From assembly GCA_024682555.1 (NCBI GenBank), contig JAIKZD010000022.1, positions 23,180 to 87,179 of the forward strand: a DNA stretch of 64,000 bases. Reading direction: 5' to 3'. Each line of letters opens with the position of its first letter. Positions within the stretch are counted from its first letter, which is position 1. Both the position numbers and the translations under genes were made by a program. Shown in pieces: positions 8,911 through 16,848 of the stretch. The stretch is from Lachnospiraceae bacterium (GTDB lineage: Bacteria; Bacillota; Clostridia; Lachnospirales; Lachnospiraceae). The notes beneath the pieces were generated by a model, which worked only from the letters and a program-made list of their open reading frames with translations, had not been told where the DNA came from and did not search any database.

Positions 8911-10108
8911 GTTCCATCCTCCATCTGATACTGCGCTTCAGATAATCCACATATTCCGGATTTTTGCACATGCCCTTGCCCTCGACATCCGAGATCTTGG
9001 CCACATCCTGTCCGTTACAGGCGGTAGTCTTCATCACAATATTGAGAGCCGGGACCTCGGTATCGTTTGATATATATGTCCCTATACCGAAAGCAACCTT
9101 TGTCCTTCCTTCAAAATGCCTGTATATGGCGTCCGCCCTGTCAAAATCAAGACTGTCCGAAAACAGCAGGGTTTTTGAGGCGGGATCGACTGAAAGCTCT
9201 TTATAGTGAGCGATCATTTTCTCTCCCCACTCGATGGGATCGCCGGAATCATGTCTGACACCGGAGAACAGTGTGGCATAGGTAAGCTGGAAATCCTTAA
9301 GGAAACATTCCGTTGTAATGGCATCCGTAAGGGCTATGCCGTTTAAAACACCGTATTCCTTTACCCAGGCATCAAGGGCATACCAGTTGGAATATGCGGG
9401 ATTATGCTTATGATTGCCCTGTCCCGCACACATGATCCATTCGTGAGCCATTGTTCCCACAGGGGTTACTCCGAATTTTTTTGCAAGATATACGTTTGAA
9501 GTACCCACAAAGGTTGAATTCTTAAGATCGGCCTCTGCAAGGGTCTGTACCGCAAGCTCCTGAGCCTCTGCCGAAAGCCTGCGTCTTAACCCGAATTCAC
9601 TGAAGGTACCGATGCAAAGAGATCCGTCGATAAGCTTTTTTACCTTTTCATCAAGTCTATCCCTGAAGCTTTGCATAAGCCGGTCGTAATCATAGGCCAT
9701 GCGGAAATAGACTTCGTTCACTATGGCAAGGGTCGGGATCTCATACATGGAAGTGTTCAGCCAGGTTCCTTTTGTCTCTATGGAAAGACCGCATTCGGAA
9801 TCGGTGCCTATTTCGAAATCCTCATAGCGGGGCTTCCATAATCTCAGAAAATCAACATATGAACCCTTGATCCATTTGATCCGGTCGATATATTCAAGTT
9901 CATCCTCCGTAAACCTGAGCTTACAGTACGCTTTTATCTGGGCCTTTATCTCCTCAACCATTTCCGGTGTGAAAAAAACGTCGGTATTCCGGCATTTGAA
10001 AGACCAGGTAGTCTTATAATCGGAGAACTGATGGAGAATGGCCTGCCCCATTGACAGTTTATAGGCATCGGTTTCAAGAAGCGAATTGATTATCCTTTGT
10101 AATTTCAT
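8903..10108 (-). CDS. pncB: nicotinate phosphoribosyltransferase
   Basis: A 401-residue enzyme that converts nicotinate and PRPP, with ATP hydrolysis, to nicotinate mononucleotide in the Preiss-Handler NAD salvage route. It carries the family N-terminus LLETDAYKLSMGQAILHQFS, the central GTSNVYLAKKFGVTPVGTMAHEW region and the C-terminal FSDSLDFDRADAIYRHFEGR and FGIGTYISND phosphate-binding region. Length is normal. AGGAGG lies six bases before ATG 10108. It sits 12 bases downstream of the nicotinamidase gene, which makes its substrate, so the two form a salvage unit. Its 3' end contains the ribosome site used by the next gene. Confidence 0.95.
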   Translation of the reverse strand: MKLQRIINSLLETDAYKLSMGQAILHQFSDYKTTWSFKCRNTDVFFTPEMVEEIKAQIKAYCKLRFTEDELEYIDRIKWIKGSYVDFLRLWKPRYEDFEIGTDSECGLSIETKGTWLNTSMYEIPTLAIVNEVYFRMAYDYDRLMQSFRDRLDEKVKKLIDGSLCIGTFSEFGLRRRLSAEAQELAVQTLAEADLKNSTFVGTSNVYLAKKFGVTPVGTMAHEWIMCAGQGNHKHNPAYSNWYALDAWVKEYGVLNGIALTDAITTECFLKDFQLTYATLFSGVRHDSGDPIEWGEKMIAHYKELSVDPASKTLLFSDSLDFDRADAIYRHFEGRTKVAFGIGTYISNDTEVPALNIVMKTTACNGQDVAKISDVEGKGMCKNPEYVDYLKRSIRWRMEHK

Positions 10109-10120
10109 GTGATCCTCCTC

Positions 10121-10654
10121 TCAGACCTCGTTGATGATCTCTACCTGAAATACCTTCATTGCCTCAAGAGCCGTTTTGTGGCTTTCGGGAGTGACCCCGG
10201 CACAGCAGGAGGCATCCACCGCTATATGGGCATCCGGACAGGCCGCCCTTGCGATGACCGCATTGCTTATAACACAGATATCAGTGCAGAGCCCTATGAG
10301 CTCGATAGTCACATCCTTATCCGGGATACGGCTCAGATCCTCTCCCAGTTTAAGGCTTCCGAATACGGGTTTATCGTATGTCTCGGCGTTTTCTGAAAAT
10401 CCCTTAAGCTGCGGTATTATCTCCCAGCCTTCCGTATCCTTAATACAGTGCGGAACCGGAAGGTTTTTTCCCTCTTCCGTATCCATATAATCCGCATAAT
10501 GGGTATCTCTGGTGAAAATGATCCGTTCACCGGCTGCCTCTGCCCTTTCCACCCTCTTTACCACAGAGGGCACGATCTTTATGGCCTCCTCATTTCTCAG
10601 TGCTCCGGTAACAAAATCGTTCTGCATATCTACCACAATAAGTATTCTTTTCAT
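10121..10654 (-). CDS. pncA: nicotinamidase / cysteine hydrolase
   Basis: A 177-residue isochorismatase-fold amidohydrolase. The catalytic triad is visible: Asp9 (VVDMQNDF), Lys95 (YDKPVFGS) and Cys127 (GLCTDICV). Asp50, His52 (RDTHY) and His69 (VPHC) match the metal-binding residues of nicotinamidases rather than of plain isochorismatases. It would hydrolyse nicotinamide to nicotinate, the substrate of the enzyme encoded immediately downstream. It is the first gene of the operon behind a TATAAT box at 10,686-10,691. Confidence 0.9.
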   Translation of the reverse strand: MKRILIVVDMQNDFVTGALRNEEAIKIVPSVVKRVERAEAAGERIIFTRDTHYADYMDTEEGKNLPVPHCIKDTEGWEIIPQLKGFSENAETYDKPVFGSLKLGEDLSRIPDKDVTIELIGLCTDICVISNAVIARAACPDAHIAVDASCCAGVTPESHKTALEAMKVFQVEIINEV

Positions 10655-10685
10655 TATATCACCCGCTTTTCTGTCAGTTAATTCA

Positions 10686-10691
10686 ATTATA
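10686..10691 (-). promoter_or_regulatory. probable -10 box of the pncA operon
   Basis: TATAAT on the minus strand about 32 bases before the pncA start, directly behind the tRNA-region terminator. The matching -35 at 17-base spacing (TTCAAT) is poor, so an activator or an extended contact may be needed. Confidence 0.45.
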
Positions 10692-10712
10692 TCATTTCTC
10701 CTGTCATGATTG

Positions 10713-10738
10713 AAAAAAAGAGAGGATAAATCCTCTCC
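10713..10738 (-). terminator. intrinsic terminator of the tRNA-Gln transcript
   Basis: A seven-base-pair stem GAGAGGA/TCCTCTC with a TTTA-type loop is followed on the minus strand by seven T residues. It lies behind the degraded tRNA copy and ahead of the pncA promoter, separating the two transcription units. Confidence 0.8.
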
Positions 10739-10747
10739 TTTTCAGCT

Positions 10748-10781
10748 TACAGGGCTAGAAGGATTCGAACCTTCAGATGAC
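10748..10781 (-). pseudogene. duplicated 3' end of tRNA-Gln (tRNA fragment)
   Basis: These 34 bases are identical to 10,922-10,955, the variable loop, T arm, acceptor 3' strand and discriminator of the intact tRNA-Gln. The copy has no 5' acceptor half, so it cannot fold as a tRNA. Going upstream on the minus strand it is interrupted by 36 unrelated bases containing a bulged hairpin (GCGG...CCGC), and then ten bases identical to the anticodon stem and CTG (10,818-10,827). A third, inverted piece lies at 10,844-10,860 on the plus strand, matching the tRNA anticodon/variable region in 15 of 17 positions. It could be an attachment-site scar left by an integrated element or the result of local rearrangement. 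Confidence 0.7.
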
Positions 10782-10879
10782 TTTGCGGCGGTTTTGTTCC
10801 AAAATCACCGCTTAGTACAGAGTCCGCAAGGCTGCTCCTGACTGGCTCCGTGATCTGAAGTTTGCATATTTCTGTTATA

Positions 10880-10923
10880 TACAGGAAAGAAGGAAGGGAT
10901 AAAACCCTTCCTTCTTTCCTGTA
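10880..10923 (-). other. perfect 19-bp inverted repeat directly after tRNA-Gln
   Basis: The arms 10,880-10,898 and 10,905-10,923 pair perfectly over 19 bases around a six-base loop. The repeat abuts the tRNA discriminator base at 10,924. On the minus strand no T tract follows (it reads ATATAACAG), so it is not a standard intrinsic terminator. It may protect or delimit the tRNA 3' end, or be an element end. Confidence 0.75.
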
Positions 10924-10995
10924 CAGGGCTAGAAGGATTCGAACCTTCAGATGACGGAGTCAGAGTCCGCTGCCTTACCGTTTGGCTATAGCCCT
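10924..10995 (-). tRNA. tRNA-Gln (anticodon CUG)
   Basis: Folds as a full cloverleaf of 72 bases. The acceptor arms are AGGGCTA and TAGCCCT with G73 as discriminator, as expected for bacterial glutaminyl tRNAs. The anticodon stem GCGGA/TCCGT encloses a loop CTCTGAC with anticodon CUG, which reads CAG. The T arm contains GGTTCGAATCC. CCA is not encoded, so it must be added after transcription. Its promoter is at 11,040-11,068. Confidence 0.95.
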
Positions 10996-11039
10996 TTACC
11001 TGTATCTGCGCCGATGCGGTTTTCGCATCGACAAACGGT

Positions 11040-11068
11040 ATTATACCGCATGTTTTTCCCAATTTCAA
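11040..11068 (-). promoter_or_regulatory. sigma-70-type promoter of tRNA-Gln
   Basis: Minus-strand TTGAAA (11,063-11,068), a 17-base spacer and a perfect TATAAT (11,040-11,045). It points at the tRNA gene 45 bases downstream. A GATGCG/CGCATC hairpin at about 11,012-11,029 lies in the leader. Confidence 0.85.
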
Positions 11069-11099
11069 CCCTGAAATTCAGTTTATTCGTATCCCGGTC

Positions 11100-12320
11100 T
11101 CAGTATATTATCTCTACCTCCCTGTCCTCCCAGGTATGGAGCTTTATATGATCCTCGTCGCTTTCCTCTATGTAATTCGGAAGCAGAGGGATCTTTCCGT
11201 AGCCATGGGGGGCATTTACGATATACTGTGGTATGGCAAGCCCCGAGGTATGGCCTCTCAGATATTTCATGATCTTTAAGCCTTCTTCCACGGTTATCTG
11301 GAAATGCTTTGTGCCGCGGACCTGCTTGGGATGGAAGATATAATAAGGACGCACCCGGGTCTTAAGCAATCCCTCGTTCAACAGCTGAACGATATATTTG
11401 TCATTATTGATTCCTTTGAGGAACACCATCTGATTACCCAAAGGGATCCCCGCATCGGCAAGCCTTGAGCAGGCCCTGCAGGCATCCTTTGTAAGCTCTC
11501 CCGGATGGTTAAACTGGGTGTTTATAAATAACGGGTGGTATTTCCTGAGCATGTCTGCAAGCTCCTCCGTGATCCTCTGGGGCATGGTCACGGGAACCCT
11601 GGTCCCTATCCTTATGATCTCCACATGAGGTATCTCCCTGACCCTCTTTATAATGCTCTCAAGCAGCTCATCGGGCAGCATCATGGGATCTCCGCCGGTT
11701 ATCAGCACATCCCTTATCTCTTTTGTCTCTTTGATATACTCTATGGCTGCCTGGATATTTTCCTCGGATTCTATCCTGTCAACCTCTCCGATACACCTTC
11801 TTCTCTGGCAGTGCCTGCAGAACATTGCACAGGAGCTTGTCACGTTGATTATCAGCCTGTTGGGATATCTTCTGGTGATACAGGGTGCCGGGTTTGTGAA
11901 TTCTTCTCCCATTGGATCCAGCTCACCGCTCTCGTCATTTTCATATGCGGAAGGCAGGGCCATCATATTAATGGGATACTTCATATCCTCATAGTCCATT
12001 AACGACAGATAGTAAGGGGTCGTTGCCCATCTGTATTTCTTTGATATCTCCTCAAACATCTCTATGCTTGAATCCGAAAGCTTGATAAACTTGGAAAGCA
12101 GTGATACTGAGCTTATCCTGTGCTTAAGCTGCCAGTGCCAGTCCTCCCAGTCATTTTCATCAGCCTCAAAATAGTCAAGCAGCTCTTCCTTGTGTTTGCG
12201 GCTCAATACATCCCTTATCTCCCCGGTCTCCCTGAGAAATTCTTCCTTAAACCTCAGAAAATCCTCTATTTCCCCGTGGAGTTCGTCTGCTCTTTTTAAT
12301 GAAATGCTTCTGTTATCTTC
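11100..12320 (-). CDS. eam: glutamate 2,3-aminomutase (KamA family)
   Basis: A 406-residue radical SAM, PLP-dependent aminomutase. The Fe-S motif CAMFCRHC has cysteines 165, 169 and 172, and the PLP lysine is Lys377 in APHGYGK. Lysine aminomutases bind the lysine side-chain amine through two aspartates 37 residues apart (Asp293 and Asp330 in Clostridium subterminale). Here the equivalent places are Lys333 (HPKQ) and Asn370 (IVNAP), also 37 apart, which is the substitution known from clostridial glutamate 2,3-aminomutase (Lys332/Asn369). The likely product is beta-glutamate, a known osmolyte. The start is ATG 12320, four bases after the upstream SGNH gene, so it is the last gene of the glycan/Dlt-like operon; an in-frame ATG at 12440 would run deep into that gene. 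Confidence 0.85.
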   Translation of the reverse strand, partial: EDNRSISLKRADELHGEIEDFLRFKEEFLRETGEIRDVLSRKHKEELLDYFEADENDWEDWHWQLKHRISSVSLLSKFIKLSDSSIEMFEEISKKYRWATTPYYLSLMDYEDMKYPINMMALPSAYENDESGELDPMGEEFTNPAPCITRRYPNRLIINVTSSCAMFCRHCQRRRCIGEVDRIESEENIQAAIEYIKETKEIRDVLITGGDPMMLPDELLESIIKRVREIPHVEIIRIGTRVPVTMPQRITEELADMLRKYHPLFINTQFNHPGELTKDACRACSRLADAGIPLGNQMVFLKGINNDKYIVQLLNEGLLKTRVRPYYIFHPKQVRGTKHFQITVEEGLKIMKYLRGHTSGLAIPQYIVNAPHGYGKIPLLPNYIEESDEDHIKLHTWEDREVEIIY

Positions 12321-12324
12321 CATT

Positions 12325-13371
12325 TTACATACTGCCTTTTTCTGTTTCTTTTTCTCTGCTATATCTTTCCAGTTTCTTTTCCCATATTTTCTCGTATTTC
12401 GGATCCCCGAAATGAGAAGCCGGGGAATAATGGGTTTCAAGATAATCTTCCAGATAAGCCGTAAATATTTCGGCTCCCTGAGTGTTTAAGTGGCTGCCCT
12501 CATCCGGCGAATGCTTAAGATAGTCAAGTCCGATCTCGTCGGAATATGCATCAAAGTTCACATAGTCAAGTCCGGCTGCCCCGGCGATCTCCCCTATCTG
12601 CCTGTCATATTCAAGACTCCAGTTGTCCGAATAGCTGGGAACCTTCATGAGAAACAGATCCACTCCGTTTTTTTTGCAGAGCTCTATGGTCCTGTTTAAA
12701 TATTCAAGGTTCTTAGGGCTTATGACCACCTCATCCCCGTGAGAGTATCCGTCACGGTCCGGCAGCTTCTCCGTTGTTTCAAAATCAAACAGAAAACCGT
12801 TATAGGTCACATCCCTGTCATAAAAGGTATACAGAAGATCCTCTGCCATAAGCTCCTTCCATCTTGTATGGAACCTGAGGACCGGAAACAGGTATTCCGA
12901 CAGTTTTTCATCCTTACCGGTAGCGGCCTTTATAAGATTTATCTTTGAGGGAGACAGCCTCATGCCGTCTATGGCCTTTCTGTTTGACGGCTCCTCGCAG
13001 AAATCATCATCATATTTGATGAATCCCACATCCAGCACCACAAGCTTCGGTTTATCGCATCTGATGGCATCCTCGATCATATAATAGGAAGTCCACATGG
13101 TCTGGGAGGCATTGCTTCTGTCATAGGAGGCATATCCCTTGTCCCGCCACATTATCATGGGAGAGATACCGCTGTATACGGTAGAGGAGCCAACAAATAT
13201 GATGTCCGTATCCGTTTTCTCCTTATAATACTCTCTTGTGATCCTTCCGTCCAGATTCTCGCTTTCGTATTTGGGCATAAAGAGCCTGTTTAACAGAAGG
13301 ACCAGCACAAGTATGAGCATCACCTTAAGGATGATCACCGATATTCTTTTTACGGAAGAAAGATCTTTCAT
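12325..13371 (-). CDS. membrane-anchored SGNH-like protein (DltD-like partner)
   Basis: A 348-residue protein with one N-terminal membrane helix (about residues 10-30) and an extracytoplasmic SGNH-hydrolase-like domain. Its block I is FVGSSTVYSG (near 58-67), and its C-terminal block has DEGSHLNTQGAE, which places Asp and His as in SGNH catalytic dyads. Proteins of this layout partner MBOAT acyltransferases (DltD with DltB, AlgJ/X with AlgI, PatB with PatA). It follows the MBOAT gene by 29 bases and precedes the aminomutase by four. Its likely job is the outer-face step of transferring an acyl or aminoacyl group to a glycan. Confidence 0.8.
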   Translation of the reverse strand: MKDLSSVKRISVIILKVMLILVLVLLLNRLFMPKYESENLDGRITREYYKEKTDTDIIFVGSSTVYSGISPMIMWRDKGYASYDRSNASQTMWTSYYMIEDAIRCDKPKLVVLDVGFIKYDDDFCEEPSNRKAIDGMRLSPSKINLIKAATGKDEKLSEYLFPVLRFHTRWKELMAEDLLYTFYDRDVTYNGFLFDFETTEKLPDRDGYSHGDEVVISPKNLEYLNRTIELCKKNGVDLFLMKVPSYSDNWSLEYDRQIGEIAGAAGLDYVNFDAYSDEIGLDYLKHSPDEGSHLNTQGAEIFTAYLEDYLETHYSPASHFGDPKYEKIWEKKLERYSREKETEKGSM

Positions 13372-13400
13372 ATCACCGTACCGTGTTTACCGCATCAATA

Positions 13401-14996
13401 TCAGAACTGCAGATAGATAAACTGCTTGGCATCATAACCCATTCCATAGGATCCGAATACCGTTACCGCAAAGATCAGGGAACTTAAGATCACCCACTGC
13501 ACCGGTGTACTTAAACGGAATATCCTCTCGCGAAGGCTCCCTTTTCTCTGTATCAGGTCCATAATAAACATAATTATTATGGCAATTATGGCTACTGTAA
13601 ATTCCTCTATCGGAAGGTTAAGCTGCTCAAATATATTATTTATATTAAATTCCTTCCAGCTTCTGAAAACCAGTCCAATGGTCTCAAAACCTGCCTTCGT
13701 ATCCGGGGCGATATCAAATACCCTCAGGAAGGCCATGAGCCAGAAGGTCTTTATGACCCTGAAAAGTTTCAGGAAAAAACTGCCCTCGTTTATCTTGAAT
13801 CTCCTGATCAGTTTTTCCTCAACCGGTTTAAACTCCGTACCTAAAATTATGAAAAGACAGTTTAAAAGCCCCCATACTACATACTTGCTCTCTGCCCCGT
13901 GCCACATTCCCGTGGTGATCCAGACTATGATCATCGGAAGATACAGCGGCACCCTCTTTCCAAGGGGATCACTTATCTTAATCCTTACCGCCTTCCCCAG
14001 ATTCAGTATCCCCTTATTGATGGAAAGCGGGTAAAAGATATAATCCCGAAACCAGGTTCCCAGGGTTATATGCCATCTTCTCCAGTATTCCGCTATGTCT
14101 TTTGAGAAGAAGGGTCTCTCGAAATTTTCTGTTATCCTGATGCCGAACAACTCCGAAACACCGAGGGCGATATCTATCCCTCCCGAGAAATCCCCATAGA
14201 TCTGCATGGAATAGAAGAAAATGGTGAATAAGAGATATAATCCGGGGTACTGCTGCCTCTGTTCCATGGAAACCGATACATAAGCCGAAAGCCTGTCCGC
14301 TATGACAAGCTTCTTGAAAAGTCCCCACATGACCCTGTAAAAACCGGACTTTATCCTGTCAAACTCAAAGCTTCTCTCCCGGTAAAGCTCCCCTGCCAGA
14401 TCCTTAAACCTGCTTATGGGACCCTGGATCATCTGGGGAAAGAAGGATACAAAGAGGGCATACCGGAAGAAATTCCTTTCAGGTTCATATTTTCCGTAAT
14501 AAACATCCGCCAGATATCCTATGGTCTGAAAAGTGTAGAAGGATATGCCAAGGGGCAGGAAGATATCGAGAAATCCGATGAAATCCGTCCTGTGCATGAA
14601 ATGAAGCCTGAAAAGGTTCAGATATGCGATGGTCATGTTTGCATACTTGAAAAACAAAAGGATCGACAGATTTACAAAAATACAGAGAAAAAGAACAAGC
14701 TTCTGCTTCTTTTTCATCTGCTGCTTATAAAGCTTTTTCTCATCCCTTGAGAGCATTTCCTTATTCTGCTTCAGGTATTCACTCTGTGATCTTACGGAAT
14801 TTCCGATATATATGGCCGACAGATAGGTTGTTGCCGTGGTTATGAGTATATATGCGATATTCTTTATCCCGGTACAGAAGTAGAAATAATAACCGGCCAA
14901 CAGCAAAATGACCCACTGCCACTTTTTGGGCACCAGATAATAAAGAATGAGTGAAACGATCACAAAGCATGTAAACTGGAGGGATATAAAAGACAT
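13401..14996 (-). CDS. MBOAT acyltransferase (DltB/AlgI-like)
   Basis: A 531-residue polytopic protein. The MBOAT hallmarks are visible: RRWHITLGTWFRDYIFYPL, with the conserved WH, and TTGMWHG, with the catalytic histidine. A basic stretch near residues 70-100 (KKLYKQQMKKKQK) is a cytosolic loop. DltB-type members take an acyl group from a phosphopantetheine carrier at the inner membrane face and pass it across. Here the gene directly follows a DltC-sized carrier protein by six bases, which supports the Dlt-like arrangement. Substrate and acceptor are not determined. Confidence 0.88.
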   Translation of the reverse strand: MSFISLQFTCFVIVSLILYYLVPKKWQWVILLLAGYYFYFCTGIKNIAYILITTATTYLSAIYIGNSVRSQSEYLKQNKEMLSRDEKKLYKQQMKKKQKLVLFLCIFVNLSILLFFKYANMTIAYLNLFRLHFMHRTDFIGFLDIFLPLGISFYTFQTIGYLADVYYGKYEPERNFFRYALFVSFFPQMIQGPISRFKDLAGELYRERSFEFDRIKSGFYRVMWGLFKKLVIADRLSAYVSVSMEQRQQYPGLYLLFTIFFYSMQIYGDFSGGIDIALGVSELFGIRITENFERPFFSKDIAEYWRRWHITLGTWFRDYIFYPLSINKGILNLGKAVRIKISDPLGKRVPLYLPMIIVWITTGMWHGAESKYVVWGLLNCLFIILGTEFKPVEEKLIRRFKINEGSFFLKLFRVIKTFWLMAFLRVFDIAPDTKAGFETIGLVFRSWKEFNINNIFEQLNLPIEEFTVAIIAIIIMFIMDLIQRKGSLRERIFRLSTPVQWVILSSLIFAVTVFGSYGMGYDAKQFIYLQF

Positions 14997-15002
14997 TACC
15001 GT

Positions 15003-15230
15003 TTATTCGTCCTGTAATCTTTCAATAAGATTCCATATGGCCTCTGCGGAATTGAAGTTCTCCGGGACCATATGCTCGGCATTTATCTCAACATCAAAAT
15101 GATCCATAAGCTCGCCGACTATGCTCACTATGTCAAATGAATCAAATATCTTCTTGTCGATGAGACCGTCTTCTGTCTCGTAATCCACTTCGGGATGAAA
15201 AGATTCAAGTATCTCAAGCAGTTCTTCCAT
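15003..15230 (-). CDS. DltC-like acyl/aminoacyl carrier protein
   Basis: A 75-residue acidic four-helix carrier. The phosphopantetheine serine lies in DSFDIVSIVGEL near residue 31, a DSxxxV context as in carrier proteins. Length matches DltC (about 78 residues) rather than fatty-acid ACP. It follows the adenylating enzyme by 91 bases and precedes the MBOAT gene by six, the DltA-DltC-DltB logic. AAGGA precedes the ATG. Confidence 0.88.
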   Translation of the reverse strand: MEELLEILESFHPEVDYETEDGLIDKKIFDSFDIVSIVGELMDHFDVEINAEHMVPENFNSAEAIWNLIERLQDE

Positions 15231-15321
15231 TTTTTTCCTTTCTTTGAACGTTTTTTCCGTTTATTCTCAAAATACACCTGGATGAAATATCATTCCCGCT
15301 GCAGATGATACAGTGATATAT

Positions 15322-16836
15322 TCAGGAGATCCCGTATAACCTGCTAAGCTCCACCCTGTCTACCTTTCCGCTCTTTGTAAGGGGCATCTGATCCACCTTA
15401 TGAAGGGTATTCGGGAGCATATATCTTACAAGTCTCTTTTTCAGGGCCTCCATCACCTTCTCATCATCATAGGAATCGGCCTCATAAAAGAGAACTATCT
15501 TCTGCTTTTCCTTTTCAAACATACAGCAGGCGGATTTTATCCCCGACAGGGAGGAAACAGCGGTCTCGATCTCTCCAAGCTCTATCCTGTGACCCATGTG
15601 CTTGATCTGAAAATCCTTCCTGGATACGAAGACTAACTCCTTGTTATCGTTATATCTGGCAAGATCTCCGGTCCTGTAGATCTTCTCGGGATAATAGGGG
15701 TTTAAGGGATTCTGCACAAAAACGCTCTCCGTCTTATCCATGGCATTGTAATAGCCCAATGCCAGACAGCTTCCTTTTACGCAGATCTCGCCCACAACCC
15801 CGGATCTCCTGATGAGCTTATCCTCCTCATCAAGCAGCAGGATCTCAGTATTCCTGAAAGCTTTCCCTATGGGGATCACCTCATCATCATTAAAATCCCT
15901 GTCCACAATATAATATGTACATACCCCGGTTATCTCCGTGGGCCCGTAGATCTGTACAAAAACGGCATCCGGATAGTTTTCCTTCCAGTAATTATAACAT
16001 TTTACCGGCATAGACTCCGCTCCGAATATGATCTTTTTAAGGTAAGCCGGTCTTAAGGTCTTGAACCCCTTAAAGGCTGAGATCATCTTCATTGCCGAAG
16101 GAACCCATCTGATGGCGGTTATCTTTCTCTTTTCAAGGAATTCAAGCAGCTTTAGGGGAAGTGAAAAATAGTCCTTCGGAACTATTCCCATGGTTGCCCC
16201 TGCCCGTAAGGTGCAGTAAATATCTATCAGTGAAGCGTCAAAATAGAAGGGTGCCTGGTTAGCGATAATATCATCGCTGTCGATGCCTACCTCATTGCAG
16301 AACTGCTCGATATAATCTATAAGCGATCTGTGGCTTACCACCACTCCTTTGGGGACACCGGTGGATCCCGATGTATAGAGCACATAGACGGGATCCGTAT
16401 CGATGGCGGTATCAAGCCTCTCCCTTATCAGGTCCTCATCGATATCCGTCTCCGTCATTTCTTCATATATATATACATTGTTTGAAAAGGTCCTTGCCTT
16501 GTCAAAATGGGAGATGTCCGTAATGACTGCCTGAGGCTTTAAATTTTCCACTATGAGGCTTATCCTGTAATCCGGCATGTCGGTATCAAGCGGTACATAG
16601 AAATTTCTGCTTAAGGTCACCCCCCAGAAAGCACACAGAACACTGGGGGCTTTATCCATGTATATAAGGACCGGTCTGCATACCGTTCCCGATTTCTTGA
16701 TGATCTTGGTGGCTATGGCCTTCACGTTCTTATTGACCGCCCCATAGGACAGGCCGGTCATCTCATCAAAATATGCTGTTTTTTCCGGATTTTTTTCTGC
16801 TGCTTCAAACAGATACTCAATTATGTTAGTTTTCAA
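15322..16836 (-). CDS. amino-acid adenylating ligase (DltA-like), TTG start
   Basis: A 504-residue adenylate-forming enzyme predicted to activate an amino acid and load it onto the carrier encoded next. P-loop YTSGSTGVPKG is at 154-164, the A4 motif FYFDASLIDIY contains Asp200 (the residue that usually binds the substrate alpha-amine), YGPTE is at 297-301, and Lys491 in KSGKVDR is the A10 lysine. Motif-based alignment places Arg243 (TAIRWVPS) at binding-pocket position 278, where D-alanine ligases have a small or neutral residue; an arginine could suit an acidic substrate. This is inference from alignment by eye. The start is TTG 16836 behind AGAGGTG. It sits 12 bases after the GT11 gene. Confidence 0.85.
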   Translation of the reverse strand: MKTNIIEYLFEAAEKNPEKTAYFDEMTGLSYGAVNKNVKAIATKIIKKSGTVCRPVLIYMDKAPSVLCAFWGVTLSRNFYVPLDTDMPDYRISLIVENLKPQAVITDISHFDKARTFSNNVYIYEEMTETDIDEDLIRERLDTAIDTDPVYVLYTSGSTGVPKGVVVSHRSLIDYIEQFCNEVGIDSDDIIANQAPFYFDASLIDIYCTLRAGATMGIVPKDYFSLPLKLLEFLEKRKITAIRWVPSAMKMISAFKGFKTLRPAYLKKIIFGAESMPVKCYNYWKENYPDAVFVQIYGPTEITGVCTYYIVDRDFNDDEVIPIGKAFRNTEILLLDEEDKLIRRSGVVGEICVKGSCLALGYYNAMDKTESVFVQNPLNPYYPEKIYRTGDLARYNDNKELVFVSRKDFQIKHMGHRIELGEIETAVSSLSGIKSACCMFEKEKQKIVLFYEADSYDDEKVMEALKKRLVRYMLPNTLHKVDQMPLTKSGKVDRVELSRLYGIS

Positions 16837-16848
16837 GATTCACCTCTG

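Noticed and set aside
10748-10860. Second intact tRNA gene, or a tRNA with an intron
   Set aside because: No matching 5' acceptor half is present on the minus strand, so a cloverleaf cannot form.
10805-11068. 87-residue minus-strand reading frame across the tRNA
   Set aside because: It overlaps the tRNA and its hairpin and has no sensible protein features.
11100-12320. Lysine 2,3-aminomutase (kamA)
   Set aside because: The two aspartates that bind the lysine side chain are replaced by Lys333 and Asn370 at the same spacing, as in glutamate aminomutase.
12325-16836. Ordinary D-alanine dlt operon for teichoic acids
   Set aside because: It sits inside a glycan cluster, ends in a glutamate-type aminomutase and the ligase pocket differs from DltA. 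D-alanine is not excluded but is not the best call.
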